Assembly: GCA_964057225.1 (NCBI GenBank)
Contig: OZ059897.1
Span: forward strand, 23,002,001 to 23,066,000
Source: Auanema rhodensis
Lineage: Eukaryota; Nematoda; Chromadorea; Rhabditida; Rhabditidae
Length of the DNA stretch: 64,000 nt
Reading direction: 5' to 3'
The notes under the pieces were generated by a model, which ran no database searches, was not told the DNA's origin, and worked only from the letters and a program-made list of their open reading frames with translations. The position numbers and the translations under genes were made by a program. Each line of letters opens with the position of its first letter. Positions within the stretch are counted from its first letter, which is position 1. This document shows, piece by piece, positions 52,863 through 64,000 of this stretch.

Positions 52863-55800
52863 TACATACCAAGTGCACATCACGTGTACATTTAATTAGC
52901 ATAAATTAAAGTTCACGTAAATTTCAAAGTCATGGTTACCATGAACCTATATCAATAAAAATTTGTTTTTAGACTAATATGGACATGGGGAATCTAATTT
53001 TGAAAACCTCATCTCTTTATCTTTCACGTGAAGCGAGTTACATACCAAGTGCACATCACGTGTACATTTAATTAGCATAAATTAAAGTTCACGTAAATTT
53101 CAAAGTCATGGTTACCATGCACCAATATCAATAAAAATTTGTTTTTAGACTAATATGGACATGGGGAATCTAATTTTGAAAACCGCATCTCTTTATCTTT
53201 CACGTGAAGCGAGTTACATACCAAGTGCACATCACGTGTACATTTAATTAGCATATATTAAAGTTCACGTAAATTTCAAAGTCATGGTTACCATGAACCA
53301 ATATCAATAAAAATTTGTTTTTAGACTAATATGGACATGGGGAATCTAATTTTGAAAACCGCATCTCTTTATCTTTCACGTGAAGCGAGTTACATACCAA
53401 GTGCACATCACGTGTACATTCAATTAGCATAAATTAAAGTTCACGTAAATTTCAAAGTCATGGTTACCATGAACCAATATCAATAAAAATTTGTTTTTAG
53501 ACTAATATGGACATGGGGAATCTAATTTTGAAAACCGCATCTCTTTATCTTTCACGTGAAGCGAGTTACATACCAAGTGCACATCACGTGTAAATTTAAT
53601 TAGCATAAATTAAAGTTCACGTAAATTTCAAAGTCATGGTTACCATGAAGCAATATCAATAAAAATTTGTTTTTAGACTAATATGGACATGTGGAATCTA
53701 ATTTTGAGAACCGCATCTCTTTATCTTTCACGTGAAGCGAGTTACATACCAAGTGCACATCACGTGTACATTTAATTAGCATAAATTAAAGTTCACGTAA
53801 ATTTCAAAGTCATGGTTACCATGAACCACTATCAATAAAAATTTGTTTTTAGACTAATATGGACATGAGGAATCTAATTTTGAAAACCGCATCTCTTTAT
53901 CTTTCACGTGAAGCGAGTTACATACCAAGTGCACATCACGTGTACATTTAATTAGCATAAATTAAAGTTCACGTAAAATTCAAAGTCATGGTTACCATGC
54001 ACCAATATCAATAAAAATTTGTTTTTAGACTAATATGGACATGTGGAATCTAATTTTGAAAACCGCATCTCTTTATCTTTCACGTGAAGCGAGTTACATA
54101 CCAAGTGCACAACACGTGTACATTTAATTAGCATAAATTAAAGTTCACGTAAATTTCAAAGTCATGGTTACCATGAACCAATATCAATAAAAATTTGTTT
54201 TTAGACTAATATGGACATGGGGAATCTAATTTTGAAAACCGCATCTCTTTATCTTTCACGTGAAGCGAGTTACATACCAAGTGCACATCACGTGTACATT
54301 TAATTAGCATAAATTAAAGTTCACGTAAATTTCAAAGTCATGGTTACCATGAACCAATATCAATAAAAATTTGTTTTTAGACTAATATGGACATGGGGAA
54401 TCTAATTTTGAAAACCGCATCTCTTTATCTTTCACGTGAAGCGAGTTACATACCAAGTGCACATCACGTGTACATTTAATTAGCATAAATTAAAGTTCAC
54501 GTAAATTTCAAAGTCATGGTTACCATGAACCAATATCAATAAAAATTTGTTTTTAGACTAATATGGACATGGGGAATCTAATTTTGAAAACCGCATCTCT
54601 TTATCTTTCACGTGAAGCGAGTTACATACCAAGTGCACATCACGTGTAAATTTAATTAGCATAAATTAAAGTTCACGTAAATTTCAAAGTCATGGTTACC
54701 ATGAAGCAATATCAATAAAAATTTGTTTTTAGACTAATATGGACATGTGGAATCTAATTTTGAAAACCGCATCTCTTTATCTTTCACGTGAAGCGAGTTA
54801 CATACCAAGTGCACATCACGTGTACATTTAATTAGCATAAATTAAAGTTCACGTAAATTTCAAAGTCATGGTTACCATGAACCTATATCAATAAAAATTT
54901 GTTTTTAGACTAATATGGACATGGGGAATCTAATTTTGAAAACCTCATCTCTTTATCTTTCACGTGAAGCGAGTTACATACCAAGTGCACATCACGTGTA
55001 CATTTAATTAGCATAAATTAAAGTTCACGTAAATTTCAAAGTCATGGTTACCATGCACCAATATCAATAAAAATTTGTTTTTAGACTAATATGGACATGG
55101 GGAATCTAATTTTGAAAACCGCATCTCTTTATCTTTCACGTGAAGCGAGTTACATACCAAGTGCACATCACGTGTACATTTAATTAGCATATATTAAAGT
55201 TCACGTAAATTTCAAAGTCATGGTTACCATGAACCAATATCAATAAAAATTTGTTTTTAGACTAATATGGACATGGGGAATCTAATTTTGAAAACCGCAT
55301 CTCTTTATCTTTCACGTGAAGCGAGTTACATACCAAGTGCACATCACGTGTACATTCAATTAGCATAAATTAAAGTTCACGTAAATTTCAAAGTCATGGT
55401 TACCATGAACCAATATCAATAAAAATTTGTTTTTAGACTAATATGGACATGGGGAATCTAATTTTGAAAACCGCATCTCTTTATCTTTCACGTGAAGCGA
55501 GTTACATACCAAGTGCACATCACGTGTAAATTTAATTAGCATAAATTAAAGTTCACGTAAATTTCAAAGTCATGGTTACCATGAAGCAATATCAATAAAA
55601 ATTTGTTTTTAGACTAATATGGACATGTGGAATCTAATTTTGAGAACCGCATCTCTTTATCTTTCACGTGAAGCGAGTTACATACCAAGTGCACATCACG
55701 TGTACATTTAATTAGCATAAATTAAAGTTCACGTAAATTTCAAAGTCATGGTTACCATGAACCACTATCAATAAAAATTTGTTTTTAGACTAATATGGAC

Positions 55801-56734
55801 ATGAGGAATCTAATTTTGAAAACCGCATCTCTTTATCTTTCACGTGAAGCGAGTTACATACCAAGTGCACATCACGTGTACATTTAATTAGCATAAATTA
55901 AAGTTCACGTAAAATTCAAAGTCATGGTTACCATGCACCAATATCAATAAAAATTTGTTTTTAGACTAATATGGACATGTGGAATCTAATTTTGAAAACC
56001 GCATCTCTTTATCTTTCACGTGAAGCGAGTTACATACCAAGTGCACAACACGTGTACATTTAATTAGCATAAATTAAAGTTCACGTAAATTTCAAAGTCA
56101 TGGTTACCATGAACCAATATCAATAAAAATTTGTTTTTAGACTAATATGGACATGGGGAATCTAATTTTGAAAACCGCATCTCTTTATCTTTCACGTGAA
56201 GCGAGTTACATACCAAGTGCACATCACGTGTACATTTAATTAGCATAAATTAAAGTTCACGTAAATTTCAAAGTCATGGTTACCATGAACCAATATCAAT
56301 AAAAATTTGTTTTTAGACTAATATGGACATGGGGAATCTAATTTTGAAAACCGCATCTCTTTATCTTTCACGTGAAGCGAGTTACATACCAAGTGCACAT
56401 CACGTGTACATTTAATTAGCATAAATTAAAGTTCACGTAAATTTCAAAGTCATGGTTACCATGAACCAATATCAATAAAAATTTGTTTTTAGACTAATAT
56501 GGACATGGGGAATCTAATTTTGAAAACCGCATCTCTTTATCTTTCACGTGAAGCGAGTTACATACCAAGTGCACATCACGTGTAAATTTAATTAGCATAA
56601 ATTAAAGTTCACGTAAATTTCAAAGTCATGGTTACCATGAAGCAATATCAATAAAAATTTGTTTTTAGACTAATATGGACATGTGGAATCTAATTTTGAA
56701 AACCGCATCTCTTTATCTTTCACGTGAAGCGAGT
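52863..56734 (+). repeat. 11-monomer tandem duplication, 52,863-54,798 and 54,799-56,734
   Basis: Two adjacent 1,936-bp blocks agree marker for marker across all eleven monomers: gaacctat with aacctcat; C; gcatatatt; cattcaatt; gtgtaaattt with G, atgtgga and tgagaacc; accactat with atgagga; C with gtaaaattc and atgtgga; gcacaacacg; A; A; gtgtaaattt with G and atgtgga. I noticed no difference between the blocks. This is the most complete tandem duplication in the window. Confidence 0.96.
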
Positions 56735-58670
56735 TACATACCAAGTGCACATCACGTGTACATTTAATTAGCATAAATTAAAGTTCACGTAAATTTCAAA
56801 GTCATGGTTACCATGAACCAATATCAATAAAAATTTGTTTTTAGACTAATATGGACATGGGGAATCTAATTTTGAAAACCGCATCTCTTTATCTTTCACG
56901 TGAAGCGAGTTACATACCAAGTGCACATCACGTGTAAATTTAATTAGCATAAATTAAAGTTCACGTAAATTTCAAAGTCATGGTTACCATGAAGCAATAT
57001 CAATAAAAATTTGTTTTTAGACTAATATGGACATGTGGAATCTAATTTTGAAAACCGCATCTCTTTATCTTTCACGTGAAGCGAGTTACATACCAAGTGC
57101 ACATCACGTGTACATTTAATTAGCATAAATTAAAGTTCACGTAAATTTCAAAGTCATGGTTACCATGAACCAATATCAATAAAAATTTGTTTTTAGACTA
57201 ATATGGACATGGGAAATCTAATTTTGAAAACCGCATCTCTTTATCTTTCACGTGAAGCGAGTTACATACCAAGTGCACATCACGTGTACATTTAATTAGC
57301 ATAAATTAAAGTTCACGTAAATTTCAAAGTCATGGTTACCATGAACCAATATCAATAAAAATTTGTTTTTAGACTAATATGGACATGGGGAATCTAATTT
57401 TGAAAACCGCATCTCTTTATCTTTCACGTGAAGCGAGTTACATACCAAGTGCACATCACGTGTACATTTAATTAGCATATATTAAAGTTCACGTAAATTT
57501 CAAAGTCATGGTTACCATGAACCAATATCAATAAAAATTTGTTTTTAGACTAATATGGACATGGGGAATCTAATTTTGAAAACCGCATCTCTTTATCTTT
57601 CACGTGAAGCGAGTTACATACCAAGTGCACATCACGTGTACATTCAATTAGCATAAATTAAAGTTCACGTAAATTTCAAAGTCATGGTTACCATGAACCA
57701 ATATCAATAAAAATTTGTTTTTAGACTAATATGGACATGGGGAATCTAATTTTGAAAACCGCATCTCTTTATCTTTCACGTGAAGCGAGTTACATACCAA
57801 GTGCACATCACGTGTAAATTTAATTAGCATAAATTAAAGTTCACGTAAATTTCAAAGTCATGGTTACCATGAAGCAATATCAATAAAAATTTGTTTTTAG
57901 ACTAATATGGACATGTGGAATCTAATTTTGAGAACCGCATCTCTTTATCTTTCACGTGAAGCGAGTTACATACCAAGTGCACATCACGTGTACATTTAAT
58001 TAGCATAAATTAAAGTTCACGTAAATTTCAAAGTCATGGTTACCATGAACCAATATCAATAAAAATTTGTTTTTAGACTAATATGGACATGGGGAATCTA
58101 ATTTTGAAAACCGCATCTCTTTATCTTTCACGTGAAGCGAGTTACATACCAAGTGCACATCACGTGTACATTTAATTAGCATAAATTAAAGTTCACGTAA
58201 ATTTCAAAGTCATGGTTACCATGAACCAATATCAATAAAAATTTGTTTTTAGACTAATATGGACATGGGGAATCTAATTTTGAAAACCGCATCTCTTTAT
58301 CTTTCACGTGAAGCGAGTTACATACCAAGTGCACATCACGTGTACATTTAATTAGCATAAATTAAAGTTCACGTAAAATTCAAAGTCATGGTTACCATGC
58401 ACCAATATCAATAAAAATTTGTTTTTAGACTAATATGGACATGTGGAATCTAATTTTGAAAACCGCATCTCTTTATCTTTCACGTGAAGCGAGTTACATA
58501 CCAAGTGCACATCACGTGTACATTTAATTAGCATAAATTAAAGTTCACGTAAATTTCAAAGTCATGGTTACCATGCACCAATATCAATAAAAATTTGTTT
58601 TTAGACTAATATGGACATGGGGAATCTAATTTTGAAAACCGCATCTCTTTATCTTTCACGTGAAGCGAGT

Positions 58671-59198
58671 TACATACCAAGTGCACATCACGTGTACATT
58701 TAATTAGCATAAATTAAAGTTCACGTAAAATTCAAAGTCATGGTTACCATGCACCAATATCAATAAAAATTTGTTTTTAGACTAATATGGACATGTGGAA
58801 TCTAATTTTGAAAACCGCATCTCTTTATCTTTCACGTGAAGCGAGTTACATACCAAGTGCACATCACGTGTACATTTAATTAGCATAAATTAAAGTTCAC
58901 GTAAAATTCAAAGTCATGGTTACCATGCACCAATATCAATAAAAATTTGTTTTTAGACTAATATGGACATGTGGAATCTAATTTTGAAAACCGCATCTCT
59001 TTATCTTTCACGTGAAGCGAGTTACATACCAAGTGCACATCACGTGTACATTTAATTAGCATAAATTAAAGTTCACGTAAAATTCAAAGTCATGGTTACC
59101 ATGCACCAATATCAATAAAAATTTGTTTTTAGACTAATATGGACATGTGGAATCTAATTTTGAAAACCGCATCTCTTTATCTTTCACGTGAAGCGAGT
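58671..59198 (+). repeat. Three identical successive monomers
   Basis: Three adjacent monomers all carry state C, gtaaaattc and atgtgga. Another of the same type lies at 58,319, separated by one plain C monomer. This is single-monomer amplification, the shortest offset seen in the window. Confidence 0.85.
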
Positions 59199-59374
59199 TA
59201 CATACCAAGTGCACATCACGTGTACATTTAATTAGCATAAATTAAAGTTCACGTAAATTTCAAAGTCATGGTTACCATGAACCAATATCAATAAAAATTT
59301 GTTTTTAGACTAATATGGACATGGGGAATCTAATTTTGAAAACCGCATCTCTTTATCTTTCACGTGAAGCGAGT

Positions 59375-60430
59375 TACATACCAAGTGCACATCACGTGTA
59401 AATTTAATTAGCATAAATTAAAGTTCACGTAAATTTCAAAGTCATGGTTACCATGAAGCAATATCAATAAAAATTTGTTTTTAGACTAATATGGACATGT
59501 GGAATCTAATTTTGAAAACCGCATCTCTTTATCTTTCACGTGAAGCGAGTTACATACCAAGTGCACATCACGTGTACATTTAATTAGCATAAATTAAAGT
59601 TCACGTAAATTTCAAAGTCATGGTTACCATGAACCAATATCAATAAAAATTTGTTTTTAGACTAATATGGACATGGGAAATCTAATTTTGAAAACCGCAT
59701 CTCTTTATCTTTCACGTGAAGCGAGTTACATACCAAGTGCACATCACGTGTACATTTAATTAGCATAAATTAAAGTTCACGTAAATTTCAAAGTCATGGT
59801 TACCATGAACCAATATCAATAAAAATTTGTTTTTAGACTAATATGGACATGGGGAATCTAATTTTGAAAACCGCATCTCTTTATCTTTCACGTGAAGCGA
59901 GTTACATACCAAGTGCACATCACGTGTAAATTTAATTAGCATAAATTAAAGTTCACGTAAATTTCAAAGTCATGGTTACCATGAAGCAATATCAATAAAA
60001 ATTTGTTTTTAGACTAATATGGACATGTGGAATCTAATTTTGAAAACCGCATCTCTTTATCTTTCACGTGAAGCGAGTTACATACCAAGTGCACATCACG
60101 TGTACATTTAATTAGCATAAATTAAAGTTCACGTAAATTTCAAAGTCATGGTTACCATGAACCAATATCAATAAAAATTTGTTTTTAGACTAATATGGAC
60201 ATGGGAAATCTAATTTTGAAAACCGCATCTCTTTATCTTTCACGTGAAGCGAGTTACATACCAAGTGCACATCACGTGTACATTTAATTAGCATAAATTA
60301 AAGTTCACGTAAATTTCAAAGTCATGGTTACCATGAACCAATATCAATAAAAATTTGTTTTTAGACTAATATGGACATGGGGAATCTAATTTTGAAAACC
60401 GCATCTCTTTATCTTTCACGTGAAGCGAGT
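59375..60430 (+). repeat. 3-monomer tandem duplication, 59,375-59,902 and 59,903-60,430
   Basis: G with gtgtaaattt and atgtgga, A with gggaaatct, then plain A occur twice in succession (528 bp). The same series recurs at 56,911 and at 62,719. Confidence 0.88.
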
Positions 60431-61134
60431 TACATACCAAGTGCACATCACGTGTACATTTAATTAGCATATATTAAAGTTCACGTAAATTTCAAAGTCA
60501 TGGTTACCATGAACCAATATCAATAAAAATTTGTTTTTAGACTAATATGGACATGGGGAATCTAATTTTGAAAACCGCATCTCTTTATCTTTCACGTGAA
60601 GCGAGTTACATACCAAGTGCACATCACGTGTACATTCAATTAGCATAAATTAAAGTTCACGTAAATTTCAAAGTCATGGTTACCATGAACCAATATCAAT
60701 AAAAATTTGTTTTTAGACTAATATGGACATGGGGAATCTAATTTTGAAAACCGCATCTCTTTATCTTTCACGTGAAGCGAGTTACATACCAAGTGCACAT
60801 CACGTGTAAATTTAATTAGCATAAATTAAAGTTCACGTAAATTTCAAAGTCATGGTTACCATGAAGCAATATCAATAAAAATTTGTTTTTAGACTAATAT
60901 GGACATGTGGAATCTAATTTTGAGAACCGCATCTCTTTATCTTTCACGTGAAGCGAGTTACATACCAAGTGCACATCACGTGTACATTTAATTAGCATAA
61001 ATTAAAGTTCACGTAAATTTCAAAGTCATGGTTACCATGAACCAATATCAATAAAAATTTGTTTTTAGACTAATATGGACATGGGGAATCTAATTTTGAA
61101 AACCGCATCTCTTTATCTTTCACGTGAAGCGAGT

Positions 61135-64000
61135 TACATACCAAGTGCACATCACGTGTACATTTAATTAGCATAAATTAAAGTTCACGTAAAATTCAAA
61201 GTCATGGTTACCATGCACCAATATCAATAAAAATTTGTTTTTAGACTAATATGGACATGTGGAATCTAATTTTGAAAACCGCATCTCTTTATCTTTCACG
61301 TGAAGCGAGTTACATACCAAGTGCACATCACGTGTACATTTAATTAGCATAAATTAAAGTTCACGTAAATTTCAAAGTCATGGTTACCATGAACCAATAT
61401 CAATAAAAATTTGTTTTTAGACTAATATGGACATGGGGAATCTAATTTTGGAAACCGCATCTCTTTATCTTTCACGTGAAGCGAGTTACATACCAAGTGC
61501 ACATCACGTGTACATTTAATTAGCATAAATTAAAGTTCACGTAAATTTCAAAGTCATGGTTACCATGAACCAATATCAATAAAAATTTGTTTTTAGACTA
61601 ATATGGACATGGGGAATCTAATTTTGAAAACCGCATCTCTTTATCTTTCACGTGAAGCGAGTTACATACCAAGTGCACATCACGTGTACATTTAATTAGC
61701 ATAAATTAAAGTTCACGTAAATTTCAAAGTCATGGTTACCATGCACCAATAACAATAAAAATTTGTTTTTAGACTAATATGGACATGGGGAATCTAATTT
61801 TGAAAACCGCATCTCTTTATCTTTCACGTGAAGCGAGTTACATACCAAGTGCACATCACGTGTACATTTAATTAGCATAAATTAAAGTTCACGTAAATTT
61901 CAAAGTCATGGTTACCATGAACCAATATCAATAAAAATTTGTTTTTAGACTAATATGGACATGGGGAATCTAATTTTGAAAACCGCATCTCTTTATCTTT
62001 CACGTGAAGCGAGTTACATACCAAGTGCACATCACGTGTACATTTAATTAGCATAAATTAAAGTTCACGTAAATTTCAAAGTCATGGTTACCATGAACCT
62101 ATATCAATAAAAATTTGTTTTTAGACTAATATGGACATGGGGAATCTAATTTTGAAAACCTCATCTCTTTATCTTTCACGTGAAGCGAGTTACATACCAA
62201 GTGCACATCACGTGTACATTTAATTAGCATAAATTAAAGTTCACGTAAATTTCAAAGTCATGGTTACCATGCACCAATATCAATAAAAATTTGTTTTTAG
62301 ACTAATATGGACATGGGGAATCTAATTTTGAAAACCGCATCTCTTTATCTTTCACGTGAAGCGAGTTACATACCAAGTGCACATCACGTGTACATTTAAT
62401 TAGCATAAATTAAAGTTCACGTAAATTTCAAAGTCATGGTTACCATGAACCAATATCAATAAAAATTTGTTTTTAGACTAATATGGACATGGGGAATCTA
62501 ATTTTGAAAACCGCATCTCTTTATCTTTCACGTGAAGCGAGTTACATACCAAGTGCACATCACGTGTACATTTAATTAGCATAAATTAAAGTTCACGTAA
62601 ATTTCAAAGTCATGGTTACCATGAACCAATATCAATAAAAATTTGTTTTTAGACTAATATGGACATGGGGAATCTAATTTTGAAAACCGCATCTCTTTAT
62701 CTTTCACGTGAAGCGAGTTACATACCAAGTGCACATCACGTGTAAATTTAATTAGCATAAATTAAAGTTCACGTAAATTTCAAAGTCATGGTTACCATGA
62801 AGCAATATCAATAAAAATTTGTTTTTAGACTAATATGGACATGTGGAATCTAATTTTGAAAACCGCATCTCTTTATCTTTCACGTGAAGCGAGTTACATA
62901 CCAAGTGCACATCACGTGTACATTTAATTAGCATAAATTAAAGTTCACGTAAATTTCAAAGTCATGGTTACCATGAACCAATATCAATAAAAATTTGTTT
63001 TTAGACTAATATGGACATGGGAAATCTAATTTTGAAAACCGCATCTCTTTATCTTTCACGTGAAGCGAGTTACATACCAAGTGCACATCACGTGTACATT
63101 TAATTAGCATAAATTAAAGTTCACGTAAATTTCAAAGTCATGGTTACCATGAACCAATATCAATAAAAATTTGTTTTTAGACTAATATGGACATGGGGAA
63201 TCTAATTTTGAAAACCGCATCTCTTTATCTTTCACGTGAAGCGAGTTACATACCAAGTGCACATCACGTGTACATTTAATTAGCATAAATTAAAGTTCAC
63301 GTAAATTTCAAAGTCATGGTTACCATGAACCAATATCAATAAAAATTTGTTTTTAGACTAATATGGACATGGGGAATCTAATTTTGAAAACCGCATCTCT
63401 TTATCTTTCACGTGAAGCGAGTTACATACCAAGTGCACATCACGTGTACATTTAATTAGCATAAATTAAAGTTCACGTAAATTTCAAAGTCATGGTTACC
63501 ATGAACCAATATCAATAAAAATTTGTTTTTAGACTAATATGGACATGGGGAATCTAATTTTGAAAACGGCATCTCTTTATCTTTCACGTGAAGCGAGTTA
63601 CATACCAAGTGCACATCACGTGTACATTTAATTAGCATAAATTAAAGTTCACGTAAATTTCAAAGTCATGGTTACCATGAACCAATATCAATAAAAATTT
63701 GTTTTTAGACTAATATGGACATGGGGAATCTAATTTTGAAAACCGCATCTCTTTATCTTTCACGTGAAGCGAGTTACATACCAAGTGCACATCACGTGTA
63801 CATTTAATTAGCATAAATTAAAGTTCACGTAAATTTCAAAGTCATGGTTACCATGAACCAATATCAATAAAAATTTGTTTTTAGACTAATATGGACATGG
63901 GGAATCTAATTTTGAAAACCGCATCTCTTTATCTTTCACGTGAAGCGAGTTACATACCAAGTGCACATCACGTGTACATTTAATTAGCATAAATTAAAGT
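61135..64000 (+). repeat. Right arm, final part
   Basis: Continuation of the array to the window edge. It reuses markers seen upstream (ttggaaacc near 61,448; gaacctat with aacctcat at 62,015; gtgtaaattt G and gggaaatct A at 62,719-63,070) in a new order. The last monomers, from 63,071, are almost plain consensus with state A, apart from aaaacggc near 63,564. The window ends 50 bp into a monomer, so the array continues. Confidence 0.85.

Larger units (their letters stand above)
56911..61134 (+). repeat. 17-monomer higher-order repeat, 56,911-58,142 and 59,903-61,134
   Basis: Seven consecutive monomers match at 2,992 bp: G with gtgtaaattt and atgtgga; A with gggaaatct; A; gcatatatt; cattcaatt; G with gtgtaaattt, atgtgga and tgagaacc; A. 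The offset equals the 17-monomer period in the left arm, although the markers differ. Confidence 0.88.
47700..64000 (+). repeat. 176-bp satellite array, right forward arm
   Basis: Forward orientation resumes at monomer position 117. Complete monomers start at 47,760 and continue in 176-bp steps, except for a one-base deletion near 48,953 (aatttggaaacc instead of aattttggaaacc), so later starts are 48,991 plus multiples of 176. There are 92 complete monomers, then 50 bp of the next at the window edge, so the array continues beyond. The variant set differs from the left arm: gtaaaattc, gtgtaaattt, atgtgga, gcatatatt, cattcaatt, gggaaatct and aacctcat are common, while I saw no cttcat, aaacttc, caataac or gcatgaatt. 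Confidence 0.98.

Noticed and set aside
1-64000. CRISPR array
   Set aside because: The period is 176 bp with the whole unit repeated. There are no short repeats separated by unique spacers and no cas genes.
1-64000. Ribosomal, 5S or tRNA gene tandem array
   Set aside because: The monomer holds no recognisable rRNA or tRNA sequence, no A/B box promoter pair with a clover-leaf, and is 31.8% G+C.
1-64000. Telomeric or subtelomeric repeat
   Set aside because: No run of short G-rich telomere units appears in either strand. A subtelomeric position cannot be excluded, but nothing in the window supports it.

Overview
The whole 64 kb window is one satellite DNA array. I see no gene, RNA gene, transposon, CRISPR array or unique sequence. 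The unit is a 176-bp monomer, 31.8% G+C by my count of the consensus, repeated about 364 times. Most copies differ from the consensus at 0-3 positions, and I found only two single-base length changes, near 40,446 and 48,953. This must be a eukaryotic heterochromatic region. A near-nucleosomal AT-rich monomer arranged in overlapping higher-order repeats is what centromeric or pericentromeric satellites of plants and animals look like. I do not recognise the monomer, so I name neither a species nor a satellite family, and the centromere role is inference.

Layout: (1) 1-39,297, forward orientation, 223 complete monomers in perfect 176-bp phase plus the first 49 bp of the next. (2) 39,294-47,697, 8,404 bp in reverse orientation, 46 complete monomers with a partial one at each end. 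(3) 47,700-64,000, forward again, 60 bp of a partial monomer, 92 complete monomers and 50 bp of the next. Monomer position 1 is defined here as the first t of tacataccaag, so window base 1 is position 1.

Within each arm, copies carrying the same substitutions recur at fixed multiples of 176 bp (3, 5, 6, 7, 8, 11, 14, 17 and 26 monomers). They mark segmental tandem duplications. The most informative site is monomer positions 82-84, with states aac (A), cac (C), aag (G) and rarely ctc (T); I use these letters below. Other markers are arm-specific. The left arm carries cttcat, aaacttc, caataac, gcatgaatt and catttctt. The right arm carries gtaaaattc, gtgtaaattt, atgtgga, gcatatatt and cattcaatt. 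The inverted block shares markers with both.

The most interesting result is the inverted block. The partial monomers on its two sides (positions 1-49 on the left, 117-176 on the right) fit together as one interrupted monomer. The order of marked monomers across that break matches a run inside the inverted block itself. This suggests the 8.4 kb was inserted as an inverted copy into a single monomer with loss of about 67 bp, rather than flipped in place. The short ORFs present are by-products of point changes in the satellite and are not genes.
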